Origin: Planctomycetaceae bacterium
Lineage (GTDB): Bacteria; Planctomycetota; Planctomycetia; Planctomycetales; Planctomycetaceae
Assembly (NCBI GenBank): GCA_015487825.1
Contig: WFOZ01000443.1
Location: forward strand, 1 to 5,415
Length of the DNA stretch: 5,415 bases
Reading direction: 5' to 3'
The notes under the pieces are model-generated. The model was not told where the DNA came from. It did not search any database and was given only the letters and a program-made list of their open reading frames with translations. Both the position numbers and the translations under genes were made by a program. Within the stretch, counting starts at the first letter, position 1. Every line of letters starts with the position of its first letter. Shown in pieces: positions 1-5,415 of this stretch.

Positions 1-320
1 GGAACTCGTGATATTCCTTGATGTTATTTCCTCGTTCCCAAGGTCCACCTTGGGAACGCAAGGGATTGAAGCTCCTGCTTCACGCCGGAACTACAAATCA
101 TCTAAAACGAACGAAAACACGTGGGAAGGAGGGCCTTCCCAGCCGTGCGTTCCCAAGCAGGAGCTTGGAAACGAGTTGAACCTGGTTCTGTCCAGTTAGG
201 ATCGCTCGAACTATTACTGCTCTGTTTTATGAACTCAATAGTAATTAGAATCAGCCGCTCGGCTAACGCCTTACTGCTATTCAAAACTGAGATCGGATTG
301 TTGTTACGAACGATAATTAT
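1..320. other. Non-coding region downstream of the adaptor gene
   Basis: No credible gene is seen in this stretch. Open frames that cross it are built from the palindromic repeat at 31-175 or run antisense into the adaptor gene, and none has a ribosome binding site or a recognisable protein. From 176 to 320 the sequence is unremarkable. It includes a short inverted repeat (agccg/cggct, 253-264) with a 2-base spacer and no following T-run on either strand, so it is not a convincing terminator. The adaptor transcript, which runs leftwards, would enter this region after its TAG at 321-323. Confidence 0.6.
31..175. repeat. 145-bp palindromic element of four tetraloop hairpins (REP/MITE-like)
   Basis: Four hairpins follow one another, each with a 4-base loop. 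Hairpin 1 has arms 33-43 and 48-58 (cgttcccaagg, perfect 11 bp, loop tcca). Hairpin 2 has arms 68-72 and 77-81 (gaagc, loop tcct). Hairpin 3 has arms 122-129 and 134-141 (tgggaagg, loop aggg). Hairpin 4 has arms 148-158 and 163-173 (cgttcccaagc, loop agga, one mismatch). The whole unit is itself an inverted repeat: its ends are ctcgttcccaag and cttggaaacgag, and hairpins 3 and 4 read on the other strand resemble hairpins 2 and 1. All four share an apex of the form AAG-S-YCCW-S-CTT. There is no transposase and no clear target-site duplication. From memory, similar cgttcccaag palindromes are dispersed in several bacterial phyla, including planctomycetes; a non-autonomous mobile or REP-type repeat is the best guess. 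Confidence 0.75.
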
Positions 321-1817
321 CTATGGTTTGTTGGGCCATACAACATCGCCCGGCTTTAATCCGGATCGTATTTCCACTTTTCCGGAAAGAGTATATCCTG
401 TTTCGATAAAACGCTTTTTTTGCGAACCGGCTTCTTTCCCCCCTACCCAGACATACGGGCGAGAATCTTTAGAGAATTCATCTCTATGAACCATTGTTAC
501 CGGAACAGAAACGGCATCCTTTTTTTCATAGACTCGCACTTTTACCTTGCAGGTCATTCCAGGTGTAATCAGAACTTCAGGATCAGTCTTTGTTGTGGCA
601 AATGCCAGGTATTTGCTGTCACTTTGCAAAACTGAACTGATCTGTGAAATCTCTCCTTTACTGAAATAGTTTGCATAGGCCTTCGGCTTGAAGATTGCCG
701 CCTGCCCCTGCTTAGCCAGCGCCAGTTGTTCTTCCGTCAAAGAGATTCGCACTTGAAGAGCCGATGGGTCGACGATCGTCATCAGTACAGAATTGACTGC
801 GACACTTCCTGAGGGCTTTAGCTGTTTTGCGCGAGCAGAAATTTCACTCCATTTTCCGTTTGAGCATCGACCGTAATAAACCAGGCCGCTGCGGTCTGCA
901 AAAATGGTCATCATATCACGATCACGGTCAAGTTCTGCAATTTTTTTATTCTGCTCTTCAACGCCACGTTGCAGCTTTTCAACTTCTAATTCTTTGCTTC
1001 TTAGAAGCAGGGGAAGCGTGACGACATTTTTTGCCCTGCTTAATGCTGTTCTCGCCTGAGAATCGATTAAGGCCTGTTTTTCGCGGGGAATTAGAGTGGT
1101 CAATTTGCGAGTGTGGCTCAGTTCTGATCTTTCAAGCGAAAACTCAGCCGATTCGACAGCACGCTGGGCCCGTTTGAGAATGATTTCTTCTGTCTGTTCG
1201 GTCAGATCATCCGCTTCGTACATCTGTTGTAGTTGATTCAATTCTTCCTGAGCATATTCGAGCGAGTACTTTGAGAATTTTAAACTGAAATTCGCCATTT
1301 TAATTTCTTGTTGCTCACGAACTTTCAGAAAATAATCGAGTTCCTCTTTGGCGATCTGAGCTGAACGATCAGAAGCATCGAGATCCATCGCGGTCGACTC
1401 TTTCAGAAACCGCAGTTCATCGGAAGCAAGCCTCAGCGAAAGCTCTGCACTCACCAGTTCCCGTTTCTGTTTTTCGAGTTCTTTATCCAGGTCTTTTGTT
1501 TCGAGCCACAGAATCGGGTCTCCTTCCATCACTGTTGAACCGTGAGCCACCGCTTTTTTTACCTTGAGTGTTTTCCACTGCTTCGGTGCTAAAACTATTT
1601 CATCAAAAACAGTTGCTTCGTAGATACCATCCAGGTTCAACCAGATGTTGAACTCTCCCGGTTTTACGACCTCAAAAGCAGCCTTTTTCTTTGGTGCTGA
1701 TTTGGCTTGAGCATCATCAGCCTGCAAGCAGGGAAGTTGAATCAGCAGGATTGCACACCAGGCACAACTGCTGAAAAACAGGAGGACTGATCGGTGAGAT
1801 TTCGTACTGTTTGGCAT
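321..1817 (-). CDS. Periplasmic adaptor (membrane-fusion) protein, HlyD/MacA-like efflux family
   Basis: The 498-residue product is predicted to link an inner-membrane transporter to an outer-membrane channel. The order of parts is: signal peptide (basic residues at 6-9, hydrophobic 11-32, likely signal peptidase I cut after LQA at 33; QLPC is not a good lipobox); first lipoyl half-motif with beta strands at about 67-107; a charged heptad-like coiled coil at about 108-302, with a probable turn near EADDLTEQTEE (201-211), giving two arms of about 90 residues; second lipoyl half at about 303-350 (ADRSGLVYYG, then SGSVAVNSVLMTIVD); beta-barrel at about 353-430 ending in ITPGMTCKVKV; and a membrane-proximal C-terminal domain (VSVPVTMV, YVWVGG, IETGY, VEIRSGLKPGD). 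The start at 1815-1817 is chosen because AAGGAG lies 6 bases upstream. An in-frame ATG at 1851-1853 would add 12 residues before the signal peptide and has no such site. No pump or channel gene is next to it, so the substrate cannot be told. The family call is firm; the specific partner is unknown. Confidence 0.87.
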   Translation of the reverse strand: MPNSTKSHRSVLLFFSSCAWCAILLIQLPCLQADDAQAKSAPKKKAAFEVVKPGEFNIWLNLDGIYEATVFDEIVLAPKQWKTLKVKKAVAHGSTVMEGDPILWLETKDLDKELEKQKRELVSAELSLRLASDELRFLKESTAMDLDASDRSAQIAKEELDYFLKVREQQEIKMANFSLKFSKYSLEYAQEELNQLQQMYEADDLTEQTEEIILKRAQRAVESAEFSLERSELSHTRKLTTLIPREKQALIDSQARTALSRAKNVVTLPLLLRSKELEVEKLQRGVEEQNKKIAELDRDRDMMTIFADRSGLVYYGRCSNGKWSEISARAKQLKPSGSVAVNSVLMTIVDPSALQVRISLTEEQLALAKQGQAAIFKPKAYANYFSKGEISQISSVLQSDSKYLAFATTKTDPEVLITPGMTCKVKVRVYEKKDAVSVPVTMVHRDEFSKDSRPYVWVGGKEAGSQKKRFIETGYTLSGKVEIRSGLKPGDVVWPNKP

Positions 1818-1823
1818 ATTACT

Positions 1824-1829
1824 CTCCTT
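1824..1829 (-). promoter_or_regulatory. Shine-Dalgarno site of the adaptor gene
   Basis: Read on the minus strand this is AAGGAG, followed by six bases (agtaat) and then ATG at 1817-1815. This near-ideal match and spacing fixes the start at 1817 rather than at the upstream ATGs at 1853 and 1838, and it places the signal peptide at the very N-terminus of the protein. Confidence 0.82.
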
Positions 1830-2107
1830 GATATTCATCTTCAGTTTCCCCATTGCTGAGGATTTGATGCATTAAATAGAAGTCTTGTCAGGAATGATGT
1901 TTTGTTAATCAAAAAAGCCGGGTTGGTCTGGATGGACAGTGCGACAACAAGGCACATTTCATCAACTCTCAATATAAGGCCCGCTCAGATAGCAGAAACC
2001 TGCGACCTTCATTTCCATTTTGCATTACTGATGGCCTTTTTCTTCGCATCTTGCAGATTTCAGGGATCGATCTCTTAGGTGTTCGCTATCAAAATAGGCC
2101 AGCCTTG

Positions 2108-2217
2108 CCGGGAATGTAATAAATCCTGCGGCTCCGCACCACCAGAGAGTCCCTTTTTTCATTGGAACATGGTAAGCTACCGACTCTATTACTTGGAAGT
2201 ACTCATAACATTCCCGG
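2108..2217. repeat. Inverted repeat with nested stems upstream of mutS (possible structured RNA or operator pair)
   Basis: A perfect 10-base inverted repeat, ccgggaatgt at 2108-2117 and acattcccgg at 2208-2217, encloses smaller stems in a nested, non-crossing order: tgcgg/ccgca at 2127-2138 (2-base loop), agagtc at 2146-2151 with gactct at 2182-2187, ggta/tacc at 2171-2181 inside the latter, and actt/aagt at 2191-2200. The layout resembles a multibranch RNA fold. The same arms could instead be paired binding sites for a regulator, or the ends of a small repeat. A 10-base match at this distance can arise by chance in several kb of sequence, so the inverted repeat is directly seen but its function is unproven. 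Confidence 0.35.
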
Positions 2218-2374
2218 TCTCAGATGAGAACCCCATTTTATACGACTAACGGTTATTTTCTTCGCGTCTTACGCAAATATCGAAGGTTTCCCTTTGGTTA
2301 TGGCTGCTAAAACAAATCAGCTGTGCCGGGGTTTCTGTTTTTTACACATTTTCTAATAGACAACGAATGACATC

Positions 2375-5146
2375 ATGGCGGGTCAGACGACAACAGATCA
2401 GGATCTAAAAGCGAACCAGCCTGGCAAGCAAAAAAGCAATAAAAACGAAAAGCAATCAGGGAAACAGGCCCGGGGAAAATCGAAGCCTCGTAAGCTGACG
2501 CCCATGCTCGAGCGTTATTTCGAGGTAAAACAGCAACACCCGGGGACCATCCTTCTGTTTCGCATGGGCGATTTTTACGAACTCTTTTTTGATGATGCCG
2601 TCATCGCTGCAAAAATTCTCGGTTTAACGCTCACCAGCAGAGATAAAAATTCTGATGATCCGATTCCGATGGCTGGCTTTCCCTATCATTCGCTCGATAA
2701 CTACCTGCATAAGTTGATTCATGCCGGGCATCGCACCGCGATTTGTGATCAGGTGGAAGACCCGAAACAGGCTAAAGGGCTCGTCAAGCGGGAGGTAACC
2801 AGAATTGTTACTGCAGGAACGCTGATCGAAGATGCGCTGCTCGATCCGCGAGAAAGTAATTATCTGGTGGCAATTGCAACAGGTAAGAATATTGTAGGAC
2901 TCGCCTGGCTGGAACTCTCTACGGGACGGTTTCAGTTATCGCAGATCTCACCTGAAACACTGGCCGATGAACTTGCACGGCTTCATCCAGCCGAGGCGTT
3001 GTATAATCGGGAAATCGAAAACTCATCGTTATTCATCGAAGCGACTTACGATCTGAAAACAACTCAACTGACCGACCGCCCGGCCTGGTCGTTCATTCCC
3101 GGCACCTGCAAGGAAACTCTCTGCAAACATTTTGGGACCAACACGCTCGAAGGGTTCGATATCGATGAAGACTCCCTCGGCGTTGTCGCAGCAGGCGTGC
3201 TGATGGAATATGTGCAGGAAACGCAGCGAACTTCGCTCGCTCATATCACATCGATAGAACCGTACCGCTGCGAAGATCGGATGTTAATTGACGAAGCAAC
3301 TCGCAGATCTCTGGAACTGACCCACACACTGCGTGAAGGAAAACGCGAAGGAACACTGCTAGATATTCTGGATGAAACCGTTTCACCCATGGGGGCCCGC
3401 CTGCTCGCGGACTGGCTTTCAAATCCGTTAACCTCTTCCCGGCAAATTTGTTCTCGAGCCGATGCCGTCGAAGAATTAACTCAGCACGCTCAGTTACTTG
3501 CCGAGTTACGCGAACAACTCGATCAGACTTACGACTTGCAGCGACTCGCCACTCGAATTGCAACCGGGAGGTGCAGTCCTCGCGATTTAGTCTGGCTGGC
3601 AAAAACATTGGCACTGCTTCCCAAAGCAAAACAATTGCTCGCGGAACGAAAATCAGAGAAACTCCGAAAATTGGAAGCAGAAATCGATCTCTGCACGGAA
3701 GTTCGCGAAGAGATTGACCTTATACTTGTTGAAGATCCTCCCTTGTTAATCACTGAAGGGAGTATGATTCGAGATGGCTATGATGCCAAGCTGGACGAAC
3801 TTCGAAGCCTTTCCAAGGGAGGCAAAGAGTGGATCGCAAAGTATCAGGCGGAAGAAATTGAGCGGACCGGCATTCAGAATTTGAAAGTAGGCTACAATCG
3901 AGTCTTCGGTTACTATCTGGAAGTGACCGCTGCACAAATTGATAAAGTCCCTGAAGATTATATCCGTAAACAAACATTGAAAAATCAGGAACGCTTCATC
4001 ACGCCGCAATTGAAGGAGTACGAAGAAAAAGTCCTCACTGCGGATCAGCAATCGATTGCGCTCGAAGCGGAAATCTTTCAGCAGTTGCGGCTGCGGGTCG
4101 CGAGCCACTTAAAACGCTTACAGCAATCGGCCGAAACGCTCGCTCAGTTGGATGTCCTTTCTTCCTTTGCACATACCGCGATGAGCAGAGGCTACACACG
4201 AGCGGAAATTACGAACGAAACAATTCTCGATATTCGTGAAGGAAGGCACCCGGTTCTCGATGCGATCCTGCCAGCCGGACAGTTTGTGCCCAATGATGTG
4301 AAGCTCGAATCGACATCGAACAGGCAAACAAAAAAGCTAACTGTAGAAAATGACTCTAAGGAAAGTAACAACAACCGTGAGGGAGCCGTGCAGATTATTA
4401 CCGGTCCGAACATGGCGGGAAAAAGTACCTACATCAGGCAGGCGGCTTTAATAACGCTGCTGGCCCAAACGGGATCTTTCGTGCCCGCCAGCGAAGCTCG
4501 CATCGGAATCGCGGATCGTATTTTCGCCCGTGTCGGAGCGAGTGATGAACTTAGCAAAGGGCAATCAACTTTCATGGTTGAGATGACCGAAACGGCTCGC
4601 ATTTTGAATACCGCAACCGAAAAATCACTCGTCATTCTAGATGAAATCGGTCGTGGAACAAGCACATACGATGGACTTTCTCTTGCCTGGGCAGTGACAG
4701 AATATCTGCACGATATCGTCCAGGCCCGCACAATGTTTGCCACACATTATCACGAATTAACAGAACTGGAGCAGACTCTTCCAGCGGTAAGCAACTGGAA
4801 TGTCTCCGTTCATGAACATGAAGGCAGTCTTGTTTTCCTGCACAAAATTGTTCCCGGGGCGGCTGATAAAAGTTACGGGATCCATGTCGCACGGTTAGCT
4901 GGCGTACCGGGAGAGGTCATTTCGCGAGCGGGAGAAATACTGGCAACCCTGGAAGAAGATCACCTTGATGAACAAGGCAAGCCGACAATGCCGCCCCGCC
5001 AGACACAATCACAGATGCATAAACAACTCACCCTGTTCGAACCGCCACCGCACCCGATTCTCGAAAAACTAAAGCACCTTGATCTTGACGGCCTGACTCC
5101 TAAAGCGGCTCTTGATCAGTTATACAAATTGCGAGATGAACTTTAG
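2375..5146 (+). CDS. mutS: DNA mismatch repair protein MutS
   Basis: This is a full-length 923-residue MutS1-type ATPase that binds base mismatches and small loops as a dimer and passes the signal to MutL. Visible parts: mismatch-binding domain at about 41-146 with the F-x-E motif F67/E69 in MGDFYELF; connector at about 147-297; core levers and clamp at about 298-600, including [12 protein letters not shown] (506-517) and [20 protein letters not shown] (536-555); ATPase domain from about 610 with Walker [10 protein letters not shown] (677-685), the [11 protein letters not shown] segment (727-737), Walker [14 protein letters not shown] (752-764) and the FATHYHEL histidine segment (788-795). 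A beta-clamp-type motif QLTLF lies at 884-888, and the C-terminal end [19 protein letters not shown] matches the oligomerisation helices. It is about 70 residues longer than E. coli MutS, mainly from a Lys/Gln-rich N-terminal tail (1-40) and a polar insert before Walker A (about 647-669). The start at 2375 is the first ATG after the in-frame TAG at 2357-2359 and has no Shine-Dalgarno; starting at the next Met (44) would remove the conserved LTPM. No frameshift or lost catalytic residue is seen. Confidence 0.98.
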   Translation: MAGQTTTDQDLKANQPGKQKSNKNEKQSGKQARGKSKPRKLTPMLERYFEVKQQHPGTILLFRMGDFYELFFDDAVIAAKILGLTLTSRDKNSDDPIPMAGFPYHSLDNYLHKLIHAGHRTAICDQVEDPKQAKGLVKREVTRIVTAGTLIEDALLDPRESNYLVAIATGKNIVGLAWLELSTGRFQLSQISPETLADELARLHPAEALYNREIENSSLFIEATYDLKTTQLTDRPAWSFIPGTCKETLCKHFGTNTLEGFDIDEDSLGVVAAGVLMEYVQETQRTSLAHITSIEPYRCEDRMLIDEATRRSLELTHTLREGKREGTLLDILDETVSPMGARLLADWLSNPLTSSRQICSRADAVEELTQHAQLLAELREQLDQTYDLQRLATRIATGRCSPRDLVWLAKTLALLPKAKQLLAERKSEKLRKLEAEIDLCTEVREEIDLILVEDPPLLITEGSMIRDGYDAKLDELRSLSKGGKEWIAKYQAEEIERTGIQNLKVGYNRVFGYYLEVTAAQIDKVPEDYIRKQTLKNQERFITPQLKEYEEKVLTADQQSIALEAEIFQQLRLRVASHLKRLQQSAETLAQLDVLSSFAHTAMSRGYTRAEITNETILDIREGRHPVLDAILPAGQFVPNDVKLESTSNRQTKKLTVENDSKESNNNREGAVQIITGPNMAGKSTYIRQAALITLLAQTGSFVPASEARIGIADRIFARVGASDELSKGQSTFMVEMTETARILNTATEKSLVILDEIGRGTSTYDGLSLAWAVTEYLHDIVQARTMFATHYHELTELEQTLPAVSNWNVSVHEHEGSLVFLHKIVPGAADKSYGIHVARLAGVPGEVISRAGEILATLEEDHLDEQGKPTMPPRQTQSQMHKQLTLFEPPPHPILEKLKHLDLDGLTPKAALDQLYKLRDEL

Positions 5147-5201
5147 CTGCTTTCAGAGGCCCTTTTGTACCACTGCACTTCACAAACATTCAAGCTATTT
5201 T

Positions 5202-5229
5202 GGGAGCCTTGCTGTCAGTAAAGGCTTCC
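5202..5229 (+). terminator. Possible mutS terminator hairpin
   Basis: Arms gggagcctt (5202-5210) and aaggcttcc (5221-5229) form a 9-bp stem with one G-T wobble and a 10-base loop, 55 bases after the mutS stop. The following bases (tgttgcttt) are only moderately T-rich, so it is not a classic intrinsic terminator. A second weaker stem, cagagg/cctctg at 5244-5272, lies just downstream. The rest of the sequence to 5415 has no gene; it includes an AT-rich patch (about 5316-5340) and a small stem at 5341-5359. Confidence 0.35.
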
Positions 5230-5415
5230 TGTTGCTTTGAAACCAGAGGCAATCGCCTGGGCCATCCCTCTGTTCAAAGATATCAGGCATTTTTCACTTC
5301 GCTGGATTGTTACCAGTATTATTAAAAAATAATTGTATTTCTTGTAGATTCCCTGCAAGTCTTGCGTTTAGGCACTTATTCTTACTGAATTTTGCGCAGA
5401 GAGACGGGCTGAGAC

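Larger units (their letters stand above)
1818..2374. other. Divergent intergenic region between the adaptor gene and mutS
   Basis: This stretch should hold the promoters of both genes, but no -35/-10 pair on either strand is good enough to call. It contains several small hairpins (for example gcag-aaac-ctgc at 1992-2003 and ctat-caaa-atag at 2086-2097), the 8-base palindrome gatcgatc at 2065-2072, and the larger inverted repeat at 2108-2217. A 48-codon plus-strand frame (1932-2078) with a short hydrophobic part lacks a ribosome binding site and is not called as a gene. Directly before mutS (about 2340-2374) the sequence is AT-rich with no Shine-Dalgarno. Confidence 0.6.

Noticed and set aside
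31..175. CRISPR-like array, because of repeated cgttcccaag motifs
   Set aside because: There are only two full copies, they lie in inverted symmetry with self-complementary arms, and there are no regularly spaced direct repeats or cas genes.
121..489. 122-codon plus-strand frame across the repeat and the 3' end of the adaptor gene
   Set aside because: Its first part is translated palindrome and its second part is antisense to a well-supported gene; such repeat-derived frames are commonly misannotated.
1854..1920. Adaptor promoter on the minus strand (CTGACA near 1882 with TCAAAT, or TTGATT with TATTTA)
   Set aside because: The first pair lacks the conserved second A in the -10, and the second has a spacer far too long.
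1932..2078. 48-codon plus-strand frame in the intergenic region with a hydrophobic stretch (ALLMAFFFASC), a possible small membrane protein
   Set aside because: It has no Shine-Dalgarno, no promoter, no recognisable family and a length expected by chance.
3246..3629. Longer minus-strand frames inside mutS
   Set aside because: They lie entirely antisense to a conserved gene and their translations show no domain or start signal.
5307..5340. AT-rich patch after mutS with a TTGTTA box, considered as a promoter for a gene beyond the right edge
   Set aside because: No acceptable -10 lies at the right distance on the plus strand, and the minus-strand alternative (TACAAT with a poor -35 at 15 bases) is also weak.

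Overview
The window carries two complete, divergently transcribed genes separated by about 0.55 kb of non-coding DNA, plus a compact multi-hairpin repeat near the left edge. The right half (2375-5146, + strand) is an intact mutS, the mismatch-recognition ATPase of methyl-independent or methyl-directed DNA mismatch repair. The left part (321-1817, - strand) encodes a secreted periplasmic adaptor (membrane-fusion protein, HlyD/MacA-like) with an unusually long, symmetric coiled-coil hairpin.

The likely source is a planctomycete of moderate GC content. This rests on the style of the adaptor (a phrase such as YEADDLTEQTEE in the middle of the coiled coil, which I associate from memory with planctomycete HlyD-like proteins), on long sparsely packed intergenic regions, and on the palindromic cgttcccaag-type repeat. 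It is an inference, not a proof: no 16S or other marker is present.

Layout: 1-320 is non-coding and holds a 145-bp inverted-repeat element made of four tetraloop hairpins (31-175). 321-1817 is the adaptor gene, read right to left, started from a strong Shine-Dalgarno. 1818-2374 is the divergent intergenic region, which contains an inverted repeat with nested smaller stems (2108-2217) but no convincing promoter box or gene. 2375-5146 is mutS. 5147-5415 is non-coding with a possible terminator hairpin just after mutS.

The two genes have no evident functional link. MutS acts in the cytoplasm on DNA. The adaptor should work in the periplasm with an inner-membrane pump and an outer-membrane channel, neither of which is encoded here. 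I find no sign of a previously undescribed multi-gene system; the most interesting items are the hairpin element, the structured stretch upstream of mutS, and two lineage-type insertions in MutS.
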